Assembly (NCBI GenBank): GCA_021823555.1
Contig: JAKANW010000271.1
Coordinates: 1-5,319, forward strand
Length of the DNA stretch: 5,319 nt
Direction: 5' to 3'
Source of the DNA: Chloroflexota bacterium
GTDB taxonomy: Bacteria > Chloroflexota > Anaerolineae > Anaerolineales > Villigracilaceae
Shown here: piece by piece, positions 1 through 5,319 of the stretch
Layout: every line of letters starts with the position of its first letter
How positions within the stretch are numbered: the first letter of the stretch is position 1
The notes under the pieces: generated by a model
Told to the model about the DNA's origin: nothing
The model's database searches: none
The model's input: only the letters and a program-made list of their open reading frames with translations
Translations under genes and position numbers: made by a program

Positions 1-102
1 TTTTTGGATCTGCGCGTGAAGGTGTTGAAAGAGTGGCGCAAGGACGAGAATGCGCTGCAGAGATTTGGGTATAAAATCAAGAAGAAAAAAGGAAAGAGAT
101 AG
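1..102 (+). CDS. era: GTPase Era, C-terminal end (partial)
   Basis: The window opens inside a reading frame that ends at TAG 100-102 and encodes 33 residues. The visible tail contains LDLRVKVLKEWRKDE followed by NALQRFGY. This matches the conserved end of the Era KH domain, where family members read roughly L-W-V-K-V-x-x-x-W-x-x-D-E-x-x-L-x-x-L-G-Y. Era is an essential GTPase that binds the 3' end of 16S rRNA through this KH domain and assists 30S subunit assembly at the membrane-cytoplasm interface. After the usual terminal GY there is a very basic extension (KIKKKKGKR), which is common and variable in this position. The GTPase domain lies upstream of the window, so its G motifs cannot be checked. 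Identification rests on a short but characteristic segment. Confidence 0.8.
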   Translation, partial: FLDLRVKVLKEWRKDENALQRFGYKIKKKKGKR

Positions 103-109
103 GGAATCG

Positions 110-152
110 AAAGTCTCCTGACTTTCTATCATCCAAAGTCGGGAGACTTTGG
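110..152. repeat. Nested inverted repeat / hairpin between era and the YhhN gene
   Basis: The unit AAAGTC or its complement GACTTT occurs four times. Arms 110-125 (AAAGTCTCCTGACTTT) and 135-150 (AAAGTCGGGAGACTTT) pair over 16 positions with one G-T wobble and a 9-nt loop (126-134). Each arm is also self-complementary. The right one extends to a perfect 8-bp stem, 133-140 with 145-152, closed by a GGGA loop of GNRA type. The long form could end era transcription, but only TTT follows the stem before GG, so it is a weak intrinsic terminator at best. Its right edge touches the Shine-Dalgarno of the next gene. A dispersed palindromic repeat is an equally good reading. Confidence 0.7.
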
Positions 153-161
153 AGAAGGAGG
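151..161 (+). promoter_or_regulatory. Ribosome-binding site that fixes the YhhN start
   Basis: A purine run, GGAGAAGGAGG, ends 5 nt before ATG 167. This supports 167 as the start rather than the in-frame TTG at 149. That TTG lies within the right arm of the hairpin and has no Shine-Dalgarno of its own. The first two bases of the run (151-152) are paired in the small 133-152 stem. Confidence 0.75.
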
Positions 162-166
162 CGAGG

Positions 167-841
167 ATGGCCGCATTGCCCGTGTTGGCGATCGTGTTCG
201 CGGGGCTGGAAGCGTTGGCGCTTTCAAAAGGTTGGCGAAAATTGGAATTCAGTGCCAAGCCCGCAGTGATGGTTTTCCTGTTTGCCTGGCTGTTCATGGC
301 AACAAACTTGAAGGGCGCAACATCCTGGTTTGGGTTGGGAGTCCTGTTCTCCCTGGCCGGAGATGTGTTCCTATTATGGCTGGACCGCTTTTTCCTTTTC
401 GGGCTGGCTGTGTTCCTGCTGGCGCACCTCGCGTACCTGGTCGGATTCAATACCCCACTACAACCAATCAATCTATGGACCTTGCTGCTGGCAGTGATGG
501 TAGGCATCGGTGCAGCGCGCGTGATGCGGCGGCTCCTGGCAGGAGTCCACGCTGCGGGGGAATCACGCCTGGCTGTGCCGGTGTTGGTCTACGGTGTGGT
601 CATCTCCCTGATGCTGCTCTCGGCCCTGATGACTCTCTCCAACATGTATTGGAATGGAATGGCAGCGGTGCTGGTCGCCCTCGGCGCGTTCCTGTTCTAT
701 CTCTCCGATATTGTGCTGGCATGGAATAAGTTCATCGTCCCAATGAAAAATGGACGGGTGATGAATATCGCGCTGTATCACGCTGGGCAGTTCCTGCTGG
801 TGGCAGGGGTGATATTGCAATTTACTGTTTCAACGGCCTGA
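167..841 (+). CDS. YhhN family membrane protein (lysoplasmalogenase-like)
   Basis: A 224-residue, almost wholly hydrophobic protein with about seven or eight predicted membrane segments, typical length for the YhhN family. Family-like features are K31-P32 near the end of the first helix, SLAGDVFLLW at 62-71, the FGL...FLLAHLAYLVGF stretch at 78-94, YLSD at 178-181 followed by W186-N187-K188, and YHAGQFLL at 204-211. The conserved D66, H87 and D181 lie in or near membrane segments, consistent with an intramembrane hydrolase. Characterised members (TMEM86 in animals, a Legionella YhhN) hydrolyse the vinyl ether bond of lysoplasmalogens. The bacterial substrate here is unknown, so function is inferred from family only. 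The gene follows era in the same direction after a hairpin. Its last 20 bp overlap the end of the convergent YitT gene. Confidence 0.85.
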   Translation: MAALPVLAIVFAGLEALALSKGWRKLEFSAKPAVMVFLFAWLFMATNLKGATSWFGLGVLFSLAGDVFLLWLDRFFLFGLAVFLLAHLAYLVGFNTPLQPINLWTLLLAVMVGIGAARVMRRLLAGVHAAGESRLAVPVLVYGVVISLMLLSALMTLSNMYWNGMAAVLVALGAFLFYLSDIVLAWNKFIVPMKNGRVMNIALYHAGQFLLVAGVILQFTVSTA

Positions 842-1709
842 AACCTTCTCCCAGGGCTTCATGCGCGACCCCGATGACCATGAAGGCGTCGGGGTCGCTT
901 TCATGAACAATGACCTTGAGCTGCGCCACTTCGGCGCGGCTGATGACGCAATACAGTACGGGACGCTCCGCGCCCGTATAGGCGCCCTCGCCGTGCAGGA
1001 AAGTCACGCCGCGTACCAGTTCGTCCAGGACCCGCTTCGCAACGAGGTCCGGCTGCTGGGTGACGATCATCGCCGTGCGGACGGTACCCGATCCCTCCAG
1101 CGTGGTCTCGGAGACCAGGCCGCTGACGTAAAGGGTGATGATGGCGTACAGGGCCTGTTTCCAGCCGAAGACAAATCCCGCCGACAGGATGACCGCTGAA
1201 TCCACCATCAGGTAACTCTGCGTCATCGGCACACCGCGCCAGAAATTCAGGATGCGGGCCAGGATGTCCGAGCCGCCACTGGTGCCGCGGGCGCGGTAGA
1301 CCAGTCCGTAGCCCACACCGCTGACAATGGCGCCATACAGGGAATTCAGGAACAGGTCGCCATGCAGGTCAGCAATCAGGCGTTCGGCAGCCCCGCCCGA
1401 CATGAAGGCATGCAAATGGGGCAACAGGTCTGTGACGAGAGAATACACAACCACCGCAAAGGCGGTCCGAAAAGCAAAGCGTGGCCCACCCAGGAAACGC
1501 CAGCCCAGCAGGAACAGAGGGATATTGCCCACCAGGACCATCACGCCAATCGGCCAGCCCGTGAAATGGTTGAGCAGTTGAGCAATGCCACTCACACCGC
1601 CGCTGGCCAGTTCCGCAGGGATCAGGAACAGGCGCAGCGCCAGCGCCTGTATCGAAGCGCCGAGGGCAATCAAAATGTAATCGCTAAGGGTAGGCCAATA
1701 TCTTTTCAT
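822..1709 (-). CDS. YitT family membrane protein (DUF161 + DUF2179)
   Basis: A 295-residue protein with the standard YitT architecture. An N-terminal half of five or so membrane segments (about 10-200) carries GGVSGIA at 37-43 and GTSGGSDILARIL at 142-154. A soluble C-terminal DUF2179 domain (about 211-290) carries GEGAY at 240-244, DPDAF at 272-276 and GEGF at 287-290. Family length is about 280-290 aa, so it is full length. Its biochemical role is not established; it is an inner-membrane protein often discussed as a possible transporter. I chose ATG 1709 because it lies 1 nt after the TGA of the upstream dehydrogenase, a coupled arrangement. A TTG at 1727 would add six residues and overlap that gene. 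The Shine-Dalgarno is weak (TTGGAT-like), which fits translational coupling. It ends inside the 3' end of the convergent YhhN gene. Confidence 0.88.
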   Translation of the reverse strand: MKRYWPTLSDYILIALGASIQALALRLFLIPAELASGGVSGIAQLLNHFTGWPIGVMVLVGNIPLFLLGWRFLGGPRFAFRTAFAVVVYSLVTDLLPHLHAFMSGGAAERLIADLHGDLFLNSLYGAIVSGVGYGLVYRARGTSGGSDILARILNFWRGVPMTQSYLMVDSAVILSAGFVFGWKQALYAIITLYVSGLVSETTLEGSGTVRTAMIVTQQPDLVAKRVLDELVRGVTFLHGEGAYTGAERPVLYCVISRAEVAQLKVIVHESDPDAFMVIGVAHEALGEGFRPLKQ

Positions 1710-1710
1710 A

Positions 1711-2598
<888 letters not shown>

Positions 2599-2629
2599 GG
2601 GAGGAAACTCCTTTGGGAAAGATGGGGGG

Positions 2630-2635
2630 ATTATA
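2630..2635 (-). promoter_or_regulatory. Possible -10 box for the dehydrogenase operon
   Basis: On the minus strand the sequence reads TATAAT here, within the palindrome ATTATAAT (2630-2637), about 16 nt before the Shine-Dalgarno. This is a plausible -10 giving a very short leader. The position expected for a -35 falls inside the GC-rich hairpin (CCTTCG, no match to TTGACA). Support is therefore one box only, and the box also reads in the opposite direction, where no gene follows. Confidence 0.35.
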
Positions 2636-2639
2636 ATGC

Positions 2640-2670
2640 TGCCCCCTCCGCCCGAAGGGCGGAGGGGGCA
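2640..2670. repeat. Perfect GC-rich hairpin upstream of the dehydrogenase gene
   Basis: Arms 2640-2653 (TGCCCCCTCCGCCC) and 2657-2670 (GGGCGGAGGGGGCA) are exact complements over 14 bp, around the 3-nt loop GAA. No T-run follows the stem in either direction. The nearby T-run on the minus strand lies before it and belongs to the adjacent terminator. It may be a second, stronger block to read-through from the lipoprotein gene, a dispersed palindromic repeat, or an operator, since it abuts the possible -10 box. Confidence 0.7.
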
Positions 2671-2708
2671 AAAACAAAGAACCCGCTCCTTATAACGGGA
2701 ACGGGTTC
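2670..2708 (-). terminator. Rho-independent terminator of the SIMPL lipoprotein gene
   Basis: Read on the minus strand, 20 nt after the lipoprotein stop codon, GAACCCGTTCC (2708-2698) pairs with GGAGCGGGTTC (2689-2679). This makes an 11-bp stem with one G-U wobble and an 8-nt loop, followed at once by TTTGTTTTT (2678-2670). Stem, loop and U-run are all as expected for intrinsic termination in this direction. Confidence 0.85.
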
Positions 2709-2728
2709 GGGGGTCCAGAATGAAGCGG

Positions 2729-3451
2729 TTACTTGATCTCGTAGGTCATGCTGACGGTCACCGTCAAAGTCAGTTGGCCAGGCTGGATCGGCACGGCGGC
2801 TTGCATCGTTACCGCGCCCCCGCCGCCCTTACCATCCACCTGCGGAGTGGGGATGTTGTCGAAGAAACTGATGGACTGCACGTCGCCGAGTTTCACACCG
2901 GCCGCGGCGGCCAATTCTTGGGCCTGGTTTTGGGCATCCTTGACCGCTTCGTCGCGGGCCTGCTTGAGCGCGCTGGTCTTGTCAGCCACGTCGAACTGGA
3001 TGCTGTTGACGGTGTTGACGCCGGACTTGATGACCATGTCGAGCAGGTCGCCGAGCTTGGCCAGGTTGCGCACTGTCACGTAGACGGTGTTGTCCACCAT
3101 GTAAGTCGTGCCGGTTGGCTGGTTATTGGCATCATACTTCTGCGATGGGTAGATGCTGAAATTGGTGGTGCGGATATCCTTCGGGTCAATGCCGAAGCCC
3201 TTGAGGGCATCAATCGCCTTCTGTGTCTGGGCATTGTTCTCGGCCACCGCGTCGGAGGCGCTGGCATTCTCGGTGTGGACGCCCAGGTAAATATAAGCGA
3301 TATTGGGCGTCATGCTCGCCTCACCGGTGCCGTTCACGTTAAGCGTACGTTGGGGCGCGGACGCCGCCTGGTTGATGGCAGCCGGGCCGCAGGCGCTCAG
3401 CGTCACGGCCAGCGCCAGGATGATCGTCACGAGAATGGATTTGGATTTCAT
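2729..3451 (-). CDS. SIMPL domain (DUF541) lipoprotein
   Basis: A 240-residue exported protein. Residues 1-20 form a lipoprotein signal peptide with basic K2/K4, a hydrophobic core, and lipobox LSAC ending at Cys21, so the mature protein is probably lipid-anchored outside the membrane. The SIMPL domain spans about 35-240: NVNGTGEASMTPNIAYI at 38-54, IRTTNFSIYP at 93-102, an alanine-rich helix around 164-184 with ARDEAVKDAQ, GVKLGDV at 185-191, and a closing strand PGQLTLTVTVSMTYEI. A glycine-rich stretch near 207-213 is probably a loop. Known relatives include mouse SIMPL and bacterial YggE (linked to oxidative stress) and BP26 of Brucella, which forms channel-like oligomers; the function here is not known. 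ATG 3451 follows AAGGAG (3457-3462) by 5 nt. It is monocistronic with its own terminator, and divergent from nurA. Confidence 0.88.
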   Translation of the reverse strand: MKSKSILVTIILALAVTLSACGPAAINQAASAPQRTLNVNGTGEASMTPNIAYIYLGVHTENASASDAVAENNAQTQKAIDALKGFGIDPKDIRTTNFSIYPSQKYDANNQPTGTTYMVDNTVYVTVRNLAKLGDLLDMVIKSGVNTVNSIQFDVADKTSALKQARDEAVKDAQNQAQELAAAAGVKLGDVQSISFFDNIPTPQVDGKGGGGAVTMQAAVPIQPGQLTLTVTVSMTYEIK

Positions 3452-3539
3452 TTCAACTCCTTGTAAATGCGTTGGTTTCTCACAGCGAAATGACGCTAAC
3501 GCTCATAAAAAGTTCCCGCGCCGCACGCTTCGCGCCATG

Positions 3540-3569
3540 CTTGTATTTTAGCCAGTTTATCGGTACAAT
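3540..3569 (+). promoter_or_regulatory. Probable nurA promoter, symmetric and possibly bidirectional
   Basis: On the plus strand TTGTAT (3541-3546) and TACAAT (3564-3569) are separated by exactly 17 bp, as in a sigma-70-type promoter. The -10 matches 5 of 6 consensus bases and the -35 matches 3 of 6. A start near 3576 would give a leader of about 30 nt. A second possible extended -10, TGATACAAA, lies at 3572-3580. The two elements are inverted copies. On the minus strand TTGTAC (3568-3563) and TACAAG (3545-3540) are also 17 bp apart, pointing at the lipoprotein gene with a leader of about 80 nt. Confidence 0.5.
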
Positions 3570-3604
3570 CCTGATACAAATGTTCTACCCGCTCAGGCTG
3601 TGAT

Positions 3605-4819
3605 ATGCCAATAGACTATCAGCAAATCTACACCCGCATCAAAGAGATCGGACAGGGAGCGAAGGAAAGACGGAAGAAGAAAGAAGAGGCGCAAGCCTCC
3701 GCTCGCAACCTGCTCGATACCTACGCGTCTGAACTGGACTTCCTGCGCTCGAAAGTGGATTCCGCCAAAGCAGCCGACGCGAACATCCGCTGCGCGGTCC
3801 CGCTGAATGAGCCGCTCGACTCCTCCTACCCCGCACCTGCCTCCGTTATGGATGCCACACTCCCCCACAGGGTCGCTACGCTGATCGCCGCGGATGGGTC
3901 GCAGAGCGTCGCCGATAGGCATGATCCTGTTCAATTCTGTGTGATTAATGTCGGTGCAATCATGATGAAGCCAAATTCTGGTGAAACGCCCGATGTGTAT
4001 ACCGAGACAGAACTTTTCTATGGTGACGCCATAGAAGATAATGGCTTGACCACTGACGGGGGTGTTGCACTAAAAAGGGATTTGAGCGAAAGAAGCATAA
4101 TCGAGAAACTCAGCAAAGGTACAACTGATTCGATTGTGTCTTTCACAGATGGAACACTAGAAATTTTCCGCGCCAGAGATATAGAAAACATAAAAATCTA
4201 TCAACAGACAGTTGATAAGTACATTACTGTACTTTCACGATTGCATTCGAATGGAATTGTAACAGCAGGCTATATTGACAAACCATCATCGAATCTAGTC
4301 ATCAAGCTGCTTGAATTGGCTCAAGCAACTATTCCCGATGATCTGGAAAGTCTTCGAAACGCTCCACCTTTGAAACATATAACAGATCGCTGGCTGTTCG
4401 GCTATAAAAATACTTTGTTTCAGCTATTACCACCCAATCATAGGTCCGCAGTTTTCAAGATCCAATCGAGTTCTGAGAAAAACTACAAAGGCGTACTGGA
4501 ACTTCACTTTTTTTATCTGAACGTTGGCAATGAGGAACATCCCTGGCCGGTGCGCGTCGAGATCCCGCGCTGGGTGATAGATGACCGGGAGAAGTTGAAT
4601 TTGCTGCACGCGGTGCTGGTTGAGCAATGCCGCATGATGGGCAGCAAGCCGTATCCGTACCTGCTGCATCGCGCCCACGAAACCGCGGTGGTTAAACAGG
4701 AAGAGAAGCAACAGATTGAGCAATTGCTGGCGCTGGAACTGCGCCGCAATAACGAAGAGGTTGACGAAGGCTCGTACAAACAGTCCGCGAAGGATTTGCA
4801 GGGAAGAACACGTAAATAA
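3605..4819 (+). CDS. nurA: NurA domain DNA nuclease
   Basis: A 404-residue protein with a charged, probably helical N-terminus (about 10-60, rich in K, R and E), then a NurA nuclease domain (about 90-365). Recognisable metal-site elements are AADGSQ (Asp97), FTDGTLE (Asp182) and the C-terminal PRWV...YPYLLHRAHETAVV block (321-363), with Tyr350/Tyr352 and His358. They correspond to the Asp, Asp, Tyr and His of the RNase H-like active site known from archaeal NurA. The matching Glu is probably Glu162 in RDLSERS, less certainly Glu167. GYIDKPSSNLV at 222-232 is also family-like. In archaea NurA is a 5'-3' exo/endonuclease that works with the hexameric translocase HerA in DNA-end resection. A HAS-barrel gene follows on the same strand, supporting this pairing. 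ATG 3605 has only a weak Shine-Dalgarno (CAGG). The gene is mosaic in composition: about 3920-4530 is AT-rich, the flanks GC-rich. Confidence 0.87.
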   Translation: MPIDYQQIYTRIKEIGQGAKERRKKKEEAQASARNLLDTYASELDFLRSKVDSAKAADANIRCAVPLNEPLDSSYPAPASVMDATLPHRVATLIAADGSQSVADRHDPVQFCVINVGAIMMKPNSGETPDVYTETELFYGDAIEDNGLTTDGGVALKRDLSERSIIEKLSKGTTDSIVSFTDGTLEIFRARDIENIKIYQQTVDKYITVLSRLHSNGIVTAGYIDKPSSNLVIKLLELAQATIPDDLESLRNAPPLKHITDRWLFGYKNTLFQLLPPNHRSAVFKIQSSSEKNYKGVLELHFFYLNVGNEEHPWPVRVEIPRWVIDDREKLNLLHAVLVEQCRMMGSKPYPYLLHRAHETAVVKQEEKQQIEQLLALELRRNNEEVDEGSYKQSAKDLQGRTRK

Positions 4820-4820
4820 T

Positions 4821-4939
4821 CGTCATTGCGAGAAGAGTGCTCGCCTGCCCCGGTGTTTTTCGGGGTCCCGACGGAGCAATTCCCAACACGTTGAGGGAGA
4901 TTGCTTCGGGCGAAGAACAAGAGCGCCCTCTCAATGACG
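4821..4939. repeat. MITE-like inverted-repeat element between nurA and the HAS-barrel gene
   Basis: The ends CGTCATTGCGAG (4821-4832) and CTCTCAATGACG (4928-4939) are inverted repeats matching at 11 of 12 positions. Inside, GAGCAATTCCC (4874-4884) is complementary to GGGAGATTGCTTC (4895-4907) apart from a bulged base and a wobble. A small CCCCG/CGGGG hairpin sits at 4848-4865. The 119-bp unit could fold into a branched cruciform. Units with these end sequences and a GAAGCAATCTC-type core are, as I recall, widely dispersed in some bacterial genomes, Anaerolineae among them. No transposase is encoded. It begins 1 bp after the nurA stop codon. Confidence 0.75.
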
Positions 4940-4944
4940 GGAGG
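4939..4944 (+). promoter_or_regulatory. Ribosome-binding site of the HAS-barrel gene
   Basis: GGGAGG lies 7 nt before ATG 4952 and supports that start. Its first base is the last base of the 119-bp repeat element, so the element directly abuts and partly forms this site. Confidence 0.7.
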
Positions 4945-4951
4945 ATAGGAT

Positions 4952-5319
4952 ATGACTCAACCCATCGAAATCGGACGGCTCCTGCGCGCAGGGACGACGG
5001 GCTTCATCGCGGGATGCCGCGTCAATCAATTGGACGCGCCATCGTTTGGAGCATTAGTCCGTGCGCCGTTGACGGATACTTATCAAATCTTTGGCATCAT
5101 CTATGACATCCACATTGACGATGACGGTCTGGTGCGCCAGCTCGTCACGGCGGATAACGTCAGCGATGAAGTGATGAAGGACAACCGCGAACGTCGCATC
5201 GTGCCGGTGGAGATGTCCGTACTGGCAGTGGGATATGAACAGGATGGGAAGATTTATCATCTATTGCCGCCGCGTCCGCCGCTGAGTTTGGATGTGATCT
5301 ATTTATGCGACGATAAAGA
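4952..5319 (+). CDS. HAS-barrel domain protein, HerA-associated or HerA N-terminus (partial)
   Basis: An open frame from ATG 4952 runs off the window end after 122 codons plus 2 nt, with no stop. The translation starts MTQPIEIGRLLRAGTTGF and continues with GALVRAPL, QIFGIIYDIHIDDDGLVRQL and, near residues 101-117, YHLLPPRPPLSLDVIYL. This is a beta-rich small-barrel pattern that I recognise as the HAS-barrel (HerA-ATP synthase barrel) domain, the N-terminal domain of HerA-type translocases, also found alone. No Walker A motif appears in the visible part, so either a stand-alone HAS-barrel subunit or the start of a full HerA ATPase is possible. It lies on the same strand as nurA, 132 bp after its stop, separated by the repeat element. 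Base composition is like the GC-rich flanks, not the AT-rich nurA core. Confidence 0.75.
   Translation, partial: MTQPIEIGRLLRAGTTGFIAGCRVNQLDAPSFGALVRAPLTDTYQIFGIIYDIHIDDDGLVRQLVTADNVSDEVMKDNRERRIVPVEMSVLAVGYEQDGKIYHLLPPRPPLSLDVIYLCDDK

Noticed and set aside
149..166. An upstream TTG start adding six residues to the YhhN protein
   Set aside because: It lies inside the right arm of the hairpin and has no Shine-Dalgarno, whereas ATG 167 has a strong one at the correct distance.
2640..2670. The GC-rich hairpin as a stand-alone intrinsic terminator
   Set aside because: No T-run follows the stem on either strand. The T-run on the minus strand precedes it and completes the neighbouring terminator.
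2720..3466. A 248-codon open frame on the plus strand opposite the lipoprotein gene
   Set aside because: It lies antisense to a well-supported SIMPL gene. The translation is low-complexity, rich in H, G, R, V and D, as expected for the complement of GC-rich codons, and matches no family I know.
4821..4939. A CRISPR array or small non-coding RNA gene in the nurA downstream gap
   Set aside because: There is no regularly spaced direct repeat. The symmetry is inverted, with one copy of each arm, and no promoter of its own is evident.
4716..5106. Plus-strand frames running through the end of nurA, the repeat element and the HAS-barrel gene
   Set aside because: They cross the inverted-repeat element and lie in other frames than nurA and the HAS-barrel gene, both of which have clear family features.

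Overview
The window looks like chromosomal DNA from a Gram-negative-like or monoderm environmental bacterium, most plausibly Chloroflexota (Anaerolineae-like). That assignment is an inference from the gene set: a bacterial Era tail, a SIMPL lipoprotein, NurA next to a HAS-barrel protein, and a dispersed repeat with CGTCATTGCGAG ends between genes. No rRNA or other marker settles it. Most of the DNA is GC-rich (about 55-68 % in lines counted by hand), apart from an AT-rich core inside nurA.

Layout, left to right. Positions 1-102 hold the last 33 codons of the GTPase Era. A nested hairpin (110-152) follows, and directly after it comes a YhhN-family membrane protein (167-841, +). Its 3' end overlaps by 20 bp the 3' end of a leftward two-gene operon: a beta-hydroxyacid dehydrogenase of the 3-hydroxyisobutyrate dehydrogenase family (1711-2598, -), followed after 1 nt by a YitT-family membrane protein (822-1709, -). 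Next is a short intergenic stretch with two adjacent hairpins (2640-2708), one of them a good rho-independent terminator. It ends the leftward gene for a SIMPL (DUF541) lipoprotein (2729-3451, -).

A 153-bp divergent intergenic region separates the lipoprotein gene from nurA (3605-4819, +). It contains a symmetric TTGTA/TACAA pair that reads as a promoter in both directions. NurA is a DNA-end-processing nuclease. About 130 bp downstream, after a 119-bp inverted-repeat element, begins a HAS-barrel gene (4952 to beyond the window end, +). HAS-barrel is the N-terminal fold of HerA-type DNA translocases.

Most of the window is housekeeping or general accessory metabolism. The most notable part is the right-hand third, a bacterial NurA/HerA-type DNA-processing locus. 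Its nurA gene is compositionally mosaic, and a repeat element sits between the partners and runs into the ribosome-binding site of the second gene. Whether the HAS-barrel gene carries its own ATPase domain cannot be seen here.
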